From Sipunculus nudus (Eukaryota; Annelida; Sipuncula; Golfingiida; Sipunculidae): a stretch of 64,000 nt of DNA. A model generated the notes under the pieces. The model ran no database searches and was not told the origin of the DNA. It saw only the letters and a program-made list of their open reading frames with translations. The stretch covers positions 8,345,676 to 8,409,675 of the forward strand of contig CM049311.1 of assembly GCA_026874595.1 (NCBI GenBank), in the 5' to 3' direction. A program made the position numbers and the translations under genes. Position 1 is the first letter of the stretch. Each line of letters opens with the position of its first letter. This document shows positions 1-11,248 of this stretch, in pieces.

Positions 1-83
1 TAAAAAAAATTCAGCAAATATTGATTGAAAAGTAAAAGAAAACCATAACATTACAAAGGCTATTACAATTTTTGGTGACCCAC

Positions 84-3000
84 CTGCCAACGAATTTGTG
101 CTCTCTCTCCGTCTGCTCCAGGAGCTGGACACACTCTGGTTTCCGCTGACCTTTCTTTGGGCCCCTGATTGGTTCAAAATACCAGCGATCATCGTCCTTA
201 CTGTCCATGGTGTCCTCTTTCTCATCAGCAGCTAAAAATGTTTGAAAAATCCTGTTATCTAATGAATCTCTTTAATATCATGAAAGGGTAATAGCAAGTC
301 AAAAAACTGATAACACTTTTGTAAGGACTCACTAAACTTTTTTACATATTTCAAATTTCTTCATTAATGTATTTCGTACTGTTGATTGAATCTTTTCATA
401 TGGTAAGGACTGAATAATGGAGTCTAAATGAGACTGGTGAATATCATGGATATTTTTTTGCAAATTCCTCTTTTTCTTAAGATATGGTCCAGACATAAAA
501 GGTTAAAAATTAAATACTCAATTAAATCCTATAATTTGTATGAATCATCAAACAGGCATTGCCACCCTGATGCTGCGTTTGTTACCGCTCGTACAGATGG
601 TATGTACCAGATGGCAGCTCGTTCGTACGACTTGCAAATGTTTGGTACCCAACAAAAGACCCACTGACTGGACGTCTAGGTTGTGATTGTAAACAAAAAG
701 AAACTGATTAATAAAATATGTTTCATGTTACATTTGTTCAAATTGATTTGTCATTTAACACTTTTATGTAAACCAGTCAAATATTGCCATTATTGGTGTC
801 TTTATTTGCTCCCTACATCTCGAAAAGAAGTGAATAAAGGTGAAGGTCGCTAAGTGGAACAGATCCACTTGCTCCGCCAGATCCCAGTTTCCTAGTGGTA
901 CGTTCCATTTGGATCACGTGTCGAACGGGATTTCCCACTGGGAAACTCGTACATACCATCTATTCCAGAGGTAACGAACGCAGCATGATACGCCAAAGAA
1001 TACTAAGCAATGAATATAATAATACATATATAAATATTATTTTTAGTTACCCAAGTCATTAATGTTGAGTTCCTTTTCTAGTGCCTGCATCTCAAGGTCA
1101 AGGTCGTCTTTATCTCCCGGCTCCTGTTTTGGCTTCTCTTCTCCTTCCTCATCCTTGGGCATCATCCACAACTTGTCATTCACCAGCTTCTCCTCCACCT
1201 ACGATAAAGAAAAAGTAAAAAATAATTTCTCCATAACACACATGGGCCTGGCTGCATGTAGGGTATCTGCTGTATATCGGTTGGCCTTAACTGTGCTTGG
1301 TTCTCACCCAAATCAGATTATACAAAACTGGTTTACTGCAGTCTCATAGTAGAATGCACTCTAGTTCGCTTAACAAAAGCCTTAATCTGTTTATTCATTA
1401 AATGTGTGTTTGCTGTCCACACTTTGTTGTTAATTTGATTTACTGTGCTGCAAAAAGTGAAATTTTGTGGGAAGGATTTGGTCACATGTTAGCAAAACTG
1501 TCCTCATGCAGACTAGAAACAGGTTAGCTTGTACGCACAAGGAACCAGTTTACTGTAAAACAAAATAAAGTAAACCAAACTGCTGCACAACACCTATGAA
1601 GGGGACTACAGTTAACCAAACAGCTGCAGAATAGTGGCCTACTGTAGGCAGTGTAGTCCGATTCAGAAACTTTATTATTTGCTAACTGAGGATACAGCAT
1701 TAGGCTCAAACTGCCTGGAAATTAATGTTTTTAGTTTCTGTATCCATCCAGGTACACTGATTTTGTAGGTGTGCAACCTCCTATCCTGGTATAATGTGAT
1801 GATGTTTATGGTCAAATGGTTTCTTTGACTTCTTTTCTTTTATGCATTTTCTGTGTTGAGCTGCCATATATTTTTGTGACTGTGTATTTTATGCAGGTAT
1901 TTGTCGGTCACTACTATATAAATCACCCATGACAACATCACCGGACGGCAGCAGGCCAATAACTTCCTGACACATTCCCCTGGCATTATTTATTGAGTGG
2001 GATACAGTACATTATGTCCAATGAAAAACGTGGTAGTTTGGCTCATTCAACACCCCAATGCCAAAACCATATAGGGCATGATGATTAGCCTTATTTATTA
2101 TGCATAAACAGTAAAATCTCACCTAACAAACACCTCCATTAGGGACCACCTAAAACAATAACCACTTTTTCACAGTCCCAATTCTGTTTTGCTCTTAATA
2201 TCAAACCTTGCTAAAACGACCACCTAAAACTGCAACCACTTTATCAAGGACTCGTTGGCAGTCCTAATTTTAAGGTTTCATTGTAGTATAATATTATTGC
2301 AACATTTTAGGTTTGTGTCATGGGATATGGTTTAAGACAAAGTCAATGGGCATTTATTTCTGTTTCATCAAAAAAAAGATGTGAAGAAAGCATACCAGAT
2401 CATATTTGTTTCCCAGCAATAAGAACGGCACAGTCTTGGGGTCATAGGGCAGCTCTTCGTAAGTGGGTACGTAAATATTGTTGGGAGATCCTCCGTTGGT
2501 GACCAGTTTAACGGCAGATGACTTGTTCATGAACCCTTGTCTCCATGTTGGGGCCATTGCGATGTTGGCAGGGTTGTCCATATCTACTACAACTGTTGGT
2601 GGAGAGACACTAAACAACTAACATTTTTACCACTGTCAAATGAACGTTTTAAACAACACTACAAACTCTTTCTTTCATCATTTTAAATTTGCAAAACATG
2701 ACAGACTCATGGATTATTGAAACATAATGTTTATCTAAAGTAAGTTAAGGAATAAACAAAATGTTTCTTTATATTGAAACAATCAAATGAGATTATATCT
2801 AGTGTTTATTATATGAAAAGAAAGAGTTTTTATACAAAGCTCAGGCTACTCATAATTACTGTTTAATTATTAATTTAGTTTTTTTTTACGACAGCAAACA
2901 TGCTGTTCTTTGAGAGAAAATCAATGTTTTAAAACTACATTATTTTTAACTACTTTATCTTAAGTTGTGCAAATAAGCATGCTTGTTTTTGAATTACTAC

Positions 3001-5567
3001 AATTAAACTTCCTTTATAAGATAAAGAAACTGGAAAACACAATATTACCTATTGCAGCGTCCACATTACGGTAATATGAGTCTCTGATATCCATGTCTTC
3101 CCTACCTGGCAGGTCCCACAGTGTGACTGATGCAACAGCATTTTGTGGCAAGTTAACTTTTCGTACAACATTCTCTAAAATATGAAGGACATTTTAATAA
3201 TTTTTCATTCTTAACAGTTTACTATGGTTAATTATGCAATCTACCATTATAAGATTCAATTCACACAGATTAAACTTTACTCAAGAGAAGGGACAAATTT
3301 AAAATGTGAGCAATTTGATACCTGTTTATTGTGAATATAAATATATTTTTCACTGAAGACACAAGTGCTTAACAATTCAACAAGAAATGAAAAACCGTTT
3401 TGTGATACATAGACTAATAATTAGAAATATCAAGTAGAAGTGGACATGATAAGCACCAGAATTATATGATATAACAGATAAATAAATTTATATTTAATAA
3501 CCAATATATTCACTGAAAAATGAACCATTAAGGTTCAGAACCAGGTGAACATGATCAGGCTGGTGACACTGGTGGTGTTTTACATATGGCAATCATTTAT
3601 GCAAATAAATAACCCTGTCCCAGAAATGTTCTGATAATCAGCTGTATTATTCTTATATTTAATGTCATTACCTGGACTTACCTATCACACATCGCCGAGT
3701 TGGTAAATACTGATGGAAAAACTGATTCTTCACATAGCGAAAGAAAATACTTGATTTTCCAACACCAGGATCACCTGCAATAAAAATAACATTGGTATTT
3801 ACAAAAAAGTACAACCATGCTGGCATAAATCTTGGTTAATAAAATGGGTATTTAATCAAATAAAATAATCATGACAGTGCTGTTGTACTTGCTTGGAGTG
3901 ACATAAATAAATCTTTTTTAAAGTATACTATTACTTTCAAAAGGTGATAAAACAATGAAATATGAAAACTATTCCAAATTTGAACATCGTCTCAACCAGT
4001 GGCTTTGTCTTCAGCTGTGATATGGTAAACATAAAAAGTTTTTTTCTGATGAGGTGTATGTATCTGCTTGTGTGTACATGGCTACATTTTTTTTTGTATG
4101 TATCATTAAAGTAATAACCTGTTCCTCGTCTGGTGATAATAATTTCTGAGTACAAAACTGTACATGTTAATATGTGTATGTCTGTAAAACTATCTGAGAT
4201 GGACTTACCAATCAGGACAATTTTGAAGTGAGGGACATCAGTTGTTTCCGTGGTAACTGTTACTGAAATTGAAAATTAAATGTATGGCAAGGGATGATAA
4301 AATCACATCAGTCATATGTCTAGACATTTTGTTATAGAACTTATATATTACAACAATGGAAAAACACTTTCAAAGTAGCAGTGTTGCATGGTTTTAGAAA
4401 CCCAGCTGTTAAAACTGGTTTGAAAACATGGCTACGGTATAACCACCCTGGCTAAAACAGGTTTGAGCCACAAAAAAAGGCTAAAACAAGTTGAAACCCA
4501 GTAATCCATCTAAGAATAGGCATTACGTCTAAATATATATACTATTCATGCCCAGTCATATGATTTAAAAACCGTACCTTTAATGTGGGTGTGATCACTA
4601 ATGGGTGTCTGATGATTTGTTTATATTGTTTTGGGGTGTAAGCACAAAGGGTGTTTGGGAGATATTTTCAATTAGTCTGAGGTCAAAAGATTTTCAACAT
4701 CTGACCTTCTTGATGGCTTCATTGTTGGTGACTATACAATGTTCAGTGTCATCATCAGCAGCCTTAGAGAGGGTGTTCAGTAGATTTGAGCTTGTGCTGA
4801 ATAAGTTACACAACAAACTTGGCATACAGAAAGCAGCAAGGCTGGTGTTTACAAAAAGAATTCTCTGAGAGGACTAAAGGAGCTGGATTATTGGTCAATG
4901 AGAAAAACTTGGTAGGGACAATTTTCCATGTAGACCCAATCAATACTGCATTTATTTGGACATCTAGCTGGATCTAACAGTGATGTACCATGGATTTTAA
5001 GTGTATTAATATATTTATTTATTTTCTGCAACAATGATGTTTTTATTTTTAGAGATTAAGATAAATGTGATACTCCTATTTTTGTATTTTATAAAGCACT
5101 ACAATATTAACTTAATATTTGACAGTTTTTCAAAGCTGTCTTTTGCTGGCTAAAATTGTCCAAAAATGGATAAAAACTAATCCTGCAAAGTAGTTTGTTA
5201 AATACATATTCAAACTGAATAATTCAATTTTAAAATACTAAGAGTATTTGTTTTATAATGAATAAGACAATTTTTAGTCAAATATAAATTGTCTTTATAT
5301 TACTATGTGTAGCATAAGGCTATATAGGGGCCATTTAGAAATGTTTTAATAGTGATTTCAAGGGCCTGTGCACTTAATTTCATTACAATGTGGGACTAAA
5401 TACTGTCACATAGGCCTACTGACATATACTATACTATAGTGATAAGTCTCATAAGATCATATAAACTTCTTCAGAATGAAACAGTGAACCCAACCTTTAT
5501 AGAACTTACCTGTGGTTGTTTTCCTGGAGTTTACGGTTGTTTTAGTTGAGCTGCTCCCCGATCCCAT
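84..5567 (-). CDS. Divergent Rab/Ras-like small GTPase, 5' part, seven exons
   Basis: Exons (minus strand): 5510-5567, 4209-4262, 3682-3774, 3049-3174, 2396-2592, 1051-1198 and 84-231. All junctions are GT-AG and the phases join without a break, giving 274 residues before the gene runs off the left edge. The P-loop GDPGVGKSS is at residues 38-46, a switch-I-like LPT follows, WDLPGRE is at 88-94, and the guanine-specificity motif NKYD is at 172-175. The SAK/G5 motif must lie off-window. Unusual features are a Ser/Thr-rich N-terminus starting MGSGSSS (Gly2, Ser6, a candidate N-myristoylation signal), Arg93 where Ras/Rab proteins carry catalytic Gln, and a long acidic, charged insert (about 177-260) after NKYD. 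The expected role is a membrane-associated molecular switch; effector and pathway are unknown. The GTPase fold is clear but I cannot assign a subfamily. Exon 7 could instead read through to a stop near position 11, but the GTGGGT donor at 83 fits better. Confidence 0.85.
570..988. mobile_element. Foldback/MITE-like inverted-repeat element in GTPase intron 6
   Basis: The block at about 570-660 (starting ATGCTGCGTTTGTTACC) reappears in reverse complement at about 880-986 (starting ATGCTGCGTTCGTTACC). Shared downstream islands include AGATGGTATGTAC and, further in, AAATG followed four bases later by GTACC. The arms are diverged, roughly 100 bp each, around a loop of about 220 bp. No clean target duplication is visible and no transposase is encoded, so the superfamily is unassigned. 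Confidence 0.55.
2109..2283. mobile_element. TA-type MITE in GTPase intron 5
   Basis: This 175-bp segment begins CAGTAAAATC and ends GGTTTCATTG, imperfect inverted ends of the form CAGTGAAACC. TA follows the right end; the left flank is AA, which I read as a decayed TA. The interior carries repeated ACCACCT-type words (for example GACCACCTAAAA twice), shared with the smaller element at 32159-32259. The ends and TA target suit a non-autonomous Tc1/mariner-like MITE. Confidence 0.5.
4605..4868 (+). pseudogene. hAT transposase C-terminal (dimerisation domain) relic
   Basis: This plus-strand frame reads SSSAALERVFSRFELVLNKL and continues with an HNKLG segment and a conserved KAARLVF. It is the hallmark C-terminal dimerisation region of hAT-superfamily transposases (typical form SSAxxERxFS...K.RNRLG..KA.KLVF), followed by a stop at the expected place. 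Only about 50-60 residues look like transposase; the catalytic core and BED finger are absent. It lies antisense inside intron 1 of the GTPase gene and is best read as a dead fragment. The family call is firm, the element boundaries are not. Confidence 0.8.
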
Positions 5568-5814
5568 CTTTAAGATGAAGTTTGTCGTTAAAATTTGTTA
5601 ATTTATCTCAATAATTTCTCATGATTACTGATCTGTTGACTTGCTTGGTCTTGTTTACACAATTACCAGAGCGATACGTCATCAAAATATGTGCTTCTCA
5701 GGTGCGCACTACTTAAACGACTTCAGCGGGAAAACAGTTAGTTCTTCATTTCAACGCCAGATGTCGCCGATGTCCGATCGGTTTTACGCCACTGCGCTTT
5801 GGCCATTCTTTGCA
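5568..5814 (-). promoter_or_regulatory. Putative 5' UTR and promoter of the GTPase gene
   Basis: This is the flank immediately upstream of the ATG at 5567. It is somewhat richer in GC and CpG than the surrounding introns and has a CRE-like TACGTCA at 5675-5681. No TATA box is obvious. A foldback transposon begins 9 bp beyond its outer edge, so the proximal promoter must lie mostly within about 250 bp or include transposon DNA. The assignment rests on position only. Confidence 0.35.
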
Positions 5815-5823
5815 AATAATAAA

Positions 5824-6665
5824 GGAAGTGGCTAAACAGCCGGCAGTTTAGTCCACAGGCTAAACAGCCGGCAGGGAATTCTGACCTTGCTGGCAGTCTA
5901 GCCCACTGGCTGAACTGATGGCAAATGAATGTAACATTGTGTGCTCCATTTCAGTGTGATACTCTGTACTTTCCATTATTATTTTGACAATGAGCTGACA
6001 ATATAGTGCTGAACTACCAAATTAGATATTTTGATAGTCTTTTTGTAAGTAATGCCATTTGGTGCGGATGTTTCTTGCATCATCTCACAACACAATAGCT
6101 AGGCTCAACAGCTTTAATAGGGTGTGGTGTAAAATTGTTTGATTATACATTTGATCAAGTAATAAGCTGATCCTTTGGCCAGTTATTTGACATATCCCGA
6201 GTTGTTTGTTTTCACACACTAATTATTTGTTTGCACATAAGCACACTAGTGTATAAACTGTAAGCAGTCTCTGCACACACATTCACAGTTCTAGTATATT
6301 TTAATCACAAAATCTATAAACTATGCGGTAAATATTAAAATTTTTATAAGAAAATTTATATAAAATTACCCTGAAAATATAAAAAATGTGCACTTTTAGA
6401 ACCTACTCATTTGAAATCAACATACTTAATATATATAGACCAGCAAAATAGTTTAATTGGTAATTCAGCACTATATTGTCAACTCATTGTCCAAATATAA
6501 TGGAAAGTACAGAGTATAATACTGAAATAGAGCATACATTATTTTGCCGGCAGTTTAGCCAGTGGGCTAGACTGCTGGCAAGGTCATTTTCCCCTGCCGG
6601 CTGTTTAACCTATGGCAGGCAATGGACTAAACTGCCGACACCCTGCCGGCTGTTTAGCCACTTCC
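5824..6665. mobile_element. Non-autonomous foldback DNA transposon with 9-bp TSD (MULE-like)
   Basis: The ends are inverted copies starting GGAAGTGGCTAAACAGCCGG, with recognisable arms of about 220 bp (5824 to about 6043, and about 6440 to 6665). The element is flanked by the perfect direct repeat AATAATAAA at 5815-5823 and 6666-6674, a 9-bp target-site duplication. The arms contain internal subrepeats built on GGCTAAACAGCCGGCAG and GCCGGCAGTTTAG. The roughly 400-bp centre is AT-rich and non-coding. A 9-bp duplication with long TIRs is typical of Mutator-like elements; with no transposase the superfamily is inferred. It sits about 250 bp upstream of the GTPase start codon. Confidence 0.85.
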
Positions 6666-6674
6666 AATAATAAA

Positions 6675-7682
6675 GCTATATGGAGTCCCTGATTTAAGGT
6701 CTTTCTGTACACACTAAATCTGTTTGTAAAACCTTATAATTCGGAAAGAATGACATTCATGCAGACTTTGAATTTGAGCCTTGTATATTCAGAGTGCCCT
6801 TTCCCTGAAAATATAAGGGTTTCTATAATTATATACTCCCATTACTTATTCCTATCTTTTTTTTTTTTTTTTTTGCACTTTCTTGTTTCTCACTGAAAAA
6901 AATGCCTGACTCTGGAATTGTGACCAGCTAGAACATTTATCGCTTCATTTTTTCATATTTAATGAAATCGAACTTTAATTAAAATTTATGATACATGTAT
7001 TTTGATGCGGAACAGTAAGTCTAATTAAGGGCCCACGCGAAAATTCGAAACTGGTTCCGGTTCCGGGAAAACCGGTTCTATATAATTTCGCCTTGTATTT
7101 TTAAGGGAACAATTTTGGTTTTAATAGAAAAATTATGATAACATCGTAAATTTTCTGATATAATTCAATAAATGAATCATGTAAATATTATCAAAAGTTA
7201 GAGATTAATGCCTGGGTACACTGAAACCAAGTTATAGCATTATTAATTGTGACTGACAAATTTATATTGCATTTAGAATGAAATTAGCTTGTTTCACTGT
7301 GTCCTTTAACATATCCAAACTACATGGACATACAGGATATATGCGCCTCATCTTTAGCTATACAGGATTAAAAAAGGGAATATATGAAATTCAAAACACT
7401 TCCGAAAGAATGTTTATACCCCAATCGTTGCTTATTTAACTCTAACAGGCATCAACAGTATCAATTAATAAAATAATTAACAAAATTGCACTACTTTCGC
7501 CCACTGCCGCCATTATGCCAGTATAATTATCGAGTGGACGGTTTTGACGAAACCAGAACGGAAACCATCTCCGAAGATGGTGTGCCAAAACCATATATAT
7601 ATATGAGACGAAAAACGATGAAGAAAAACAACACTGTTAATTCACTACAACCTGTTTCATGCGATGCGACCCGATCCTCAGA

Positions 7683-7743
<61 letters not shown>

Positions 7744-8330
7744 GTCTGAATAAATAAATACAGAGTTTGAAGTTAATGAGGTGTTGTGGTTTTGGTCATC
7801 GGAAATACCGGCAGGTGTCACCACTGCTTTAAAAATGCGACGTACGTGGTGATGGTTCATACATTTTGATCGTGAAAGTCAAGCAAATGTACCAGTAAAT
7901 CGATTTGTTATTTGATCGGGTCCAATGACAGGATAAAGCAATGATACAGATAGCTGCGTCGAATTTACAAGGACTATCCTTGAGAACTGAATCAAATCTG
8001 ATAACATGTATTCCTGTCAATGGCTTAAAAATTTGTAGTCAACAAGTTATAGAACAGATCTACTGTTAGCCACATCGCTGTTTGGAGACAGCAAATGAAA
8101 GCCGACCCAACACAAAAACATAGTACAGTCATCAGCATATTCGAAACAAAAAATTCTTTTGAACTAATGTGGACTTGACAGTTTAAACATATTTATTTCA
8201 ACTGGATTGTACAAATAGCACAAAGTGCTAATGGACGTACTTTTCAACATATAAGATAATCATTATACAATGTGTATAATAGCTAACATATCATAATTAC
8301 TTTTGAACTGATTTAAAATACAACATACTA
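6675..8330. other. Intergenic, AT-rich; (TA)n at 7685-7739
   Basis: No gene is recognised. It contains a T homopolymer near 6859-6875, a GC-rich imperfect dyad around 7046-7078 (GGTTCCGG / CCGGTT), a more balanced patch at about 7480-7680, and a perfect TA tract of about 27 repeats at 7685-7739. The short reading frames here are made of the TA tract (Ile-Tyr repeats) or are isolated. Confidence 0.6.
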
Positions 8331-10856
8331 TTATTTAGAAATCGAAATTCTACTGGTGTATGTGTTAGTATTATTATCGTTACTTGCGAGTATTGTACAA
8401 AAAAAAAACATAACAAAATAATGATTACAATAATGATAAAATCTCAAGGAAAAGCTCAAAAGACGGATGGGTATATCTTGAATTGGGTTATGAAAAGGAA
8501 TTTTACTGCTCTTAAAGGTGTTAATCATCATGTTATTATGATGATGATGATTGCAATAGTGGTGGTAATGGTGAGGGTCATGACGATCGTTTGAGTAATT
8601 ATGAGGGTTCCAATGATGTTGGTGATAATTAATGTCGTGATTTAAGTGGTGGCAGTTATGGTTAGAGATCTTAATAATGATTCGTGTGGCGGTGGTTGTG
8701 GAGGTAATGTTGAGGGTCGTGATGATAGTGATGGTGGTAATGGTGAGGGTCGTGATGATAATTGTGTTGGTGATGGTAATAATGATGGCCGTGATGATGA
8801 TTCTGGTGGTAGCGGTGGTAATTCTGAGGGCCGTGAAGATGATTCTGGTGGTAGTGGTGGTAATGGTGAGGGTCGTGATGATTCTGGTGGTAACGGTTGT
8901 AATGTTGAGGGTCGTGATGATTCTGTTGGTAGTAGTGGTAATGGTGAGGGTCGTGATGATTCTGGTGGTAGTGGTGGTAATGGTGAGGGTCGTGATGATT
9001 CTGGTGGTAACGGTTGTAATGGTGAGGGTCGTGATGTTTCTGTTGGTAGTAGTGGTAATGGTGAGGGTCGTGATGATTCTGGTGGTAGTGGTGGTTATGG
9101 TGAGGGTCGTGATGATTCTGGTGGTAACGGTTGTAATGGTGAGAGTCGTAATGATTCTGTTGGTAGTAGTTGTAATGGTGAGGGTCGTGATGATTCTGTT
9201 GGTAGTGGTGGTAATGGTGAGGGTCGTGATGATTCTGGTGGTAGTGGTGGTAATGATGAGGGTCGTGATGATTCTGGTGGTAGTGGTGGTAATGGTGAGG
9301 GTCGTGATGATTCTGATGGTAGTGGTGGTAATGGTGAGGGTCGTGATGATTCTAGTGGTAACGGTTGTAATGGTGAGGGTCTTGATGATTCTGTTGGTAG
9401 TAGTGGTAATGGTGAGGGTTGTGATGATTCTGGTGGTAGTGGTGGTAATGGTGAGGGTCGTGATGATTCTGGTGGTAGTGGTCGTAATGGTGATGGTCAT
9501 GATGATAGAAGTGGTCGTAATGGTGAGGGTCATGATGATAGTAGTGGTGGTAATGGTCAGGGTCATGATGATAGTGGTGGTGGTAATGGTCAGGGTCATG
9601 ATGATAATAGTGGTCGTAATGGTCAGGGTCATGATGATAGTGGTGGTGGTAATGGTCAGGGTCATGATGATAGTAGTGGAGGTAATGGTCAGGGTCATGA
9701 TGACAGTGGTGGTGGTAATGGTGAGGGTCATGATGATAGTGGTGGTGGTAATGGTGAGGGTCATGATGATAGTAGTGGTGGTAATGGTCAGGGTCATGAT
9801 GACAGTGGTGGTGGTAATGGTGAGGGTCATGATGATAGTGGTGGTGGTAATGGCGAGGGTCATGATGATAGTATTGGTGGTAATAGTCAGAGTCATGATG
9901 ATAGTGGTGGTGGTATTGGTGAGGGTCATGATGATAACAGTGGTCGTAATTGTGAGGGTCATGATGATTGTGGTGGTGGTAATGGTGAGGGTCATGATGA
10001 TAGTAGTGGTCGTAATGGTCAGGGTCATGATGATAGTGGTGGTGGTAATGGTGTGGTTCATGATGGTGATGTTGCTGATAAAGGTGAGGGTCATGATGAT
10101 AGTGGTGGTGGTAATGGTGAGGGTCATGATGATAGTAGTGGTGGTAATGATCAGGGTCATGATGACAGTGGTGGTGGTAATGGTGAGGGTCATGATGATA
10201 ATAGTGGTCGTAATGGTCAGGGTCATGATGATAGTGGTGGTGGTAATGGTCAGGGTCATGATGATAGTAGTGGTGGTAATGGTCAGGGTCATGATGATAG
10301 TGGTGGTGGTAATGGTCAGGGTCATGATGATAATAGTGGTCGTAATGGTCAGGGTCATGATGATAGTGGTGGTGGTAATGGTCAGGGTCATGATGATAGT
10401 AGTGGTCGTAATGGCCAGGGTCATGATGATAGTGGTGGTGGTAATGGTGAGGGTCATGATGATAGTAGTGGTCGTAATGGTAAGGGTCATGATGATAGTA
10501 GTGGTCGTAATTGTGAAGGTCATGATGACAGTGGTGGTGGTAATGGTGAGGGTCATGATGATAGTGGTGGTGGTAATGGTGAGGGTCATGATGACAGTGG
10601 TGATGGTAATGGTGAGGGTCATGATGATAGTGGTGGTGGTAATGGTGAGGGTCATGATAACAATGGTGTTGGTAAAGGTGAGGGTCATGATGACAGTGGT
10701 GGTGGTAATGGTGTGGTTCATGATGGTGATGTTGCTGATAAAGGTGGTGCTGATGATTACAGTGTTGGTAATGATAGAGTTTGTACCTTGATGAGAATAA
10801 TGACAGTCAGATGATTGAGTCCGGGTAATAACATTGATATATGTGTATGTGATCAT
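8331..10856 (-). other. Long open frame (841 codons) through the minisatellite, probably not a conventional gene
   Basis: The minus strand is open for 841 codons. The product is almost entirely Thr/Ile repeats of the form ITTTTIIMTLT, with short non-repeat ends (about 35 residues N-terminal, about 75 C-terminal). Two overlapping plus-strand frames are also open across the array (722 codons, Gly/Asp/Ser-rich GHDDSGGGNGE repeats; 704 codons, Val/Met-rich). Because the units are multiples of three and contain no stop in these frames, long frames are expected by construction. No signal peptide, domain or splice context supports translation. The three commonest substitutions in the 33-bp units are silent in this minus frame, so it is not dismissed outright. 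Confidence 0.15.
8535..10765. repeat. 2.2-kb minisatellite of 39-bp and 33-bp units
   Basis: The left part (about 8700-9490) is built of 39-bp units with the core GGTCGTGATGATTCTGG; the right part (about 9490-10765) of about 36-38 units of 33 bp with the core GGTCATGATGATAGTGG. Both are made of trinucleotides ending in T (GGT, GAT, AAT, AGT, CAT, CGT), so the plus strand is G/T/A-rich and nearly C-free. Higher-order structure is visible: three 39-bp subtypes recur in fixed order (117 bp), and a variant block (GTGTGGTTCATGATGGTGAT) occurs twice, about 665 bp apart, near 10050 and 10716. The left edge decays gradually through degenerate units from about 8535. Confidence 0.95.
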
Positions 10857-11211
10857 GGTTGACGTGATAATACAGTGAACTGTTATAGCTAATAGTTATA
10901 ACTAATTTTTATCTTATCCATGCATCTTATCTGAAGCAAAATAGTACAGATGCTTTATGAACTGTGGTGTAAATGGAGGTGACACAGAAAGGTTTTATAA
11001 TTGTACCTAGATAAACAGAACGAAAAAAATGTCATGTTTACAGTAAGTAATATTATGGCAGAATTTTGAACAAATTTTTTCCGTTATTTCATAATATCAC
11101 TCTTTTAAAAAATTACGTCTGACAAGGTGCCAGCAAATAAAAATATTTTAATTGGGAAATTCTCTATAAAATGGTCTCTGTCTCTCTGCACTCTCTGGCC
11201 CTCTAGCTGCC

Positions 11212-11248
<37 letters not shown>

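Noticed and set aside
7678-7860. Ile-Tyr repeat peptides in TA tracts here and at many similar sites
   Set aside because: They are direct translations of (TA)n microsatellites.
8646-10814. Plus-strand 722-codon and 704-codon frames as genes (Gly/Asp-rich or Val/Met-rich proteins)
   Set aside because: They follow automatically from 33-bp and 39-bp units without stops. In the Gly/Asp frame the main variable sites all change amino acids, and no domain or splice context exists.
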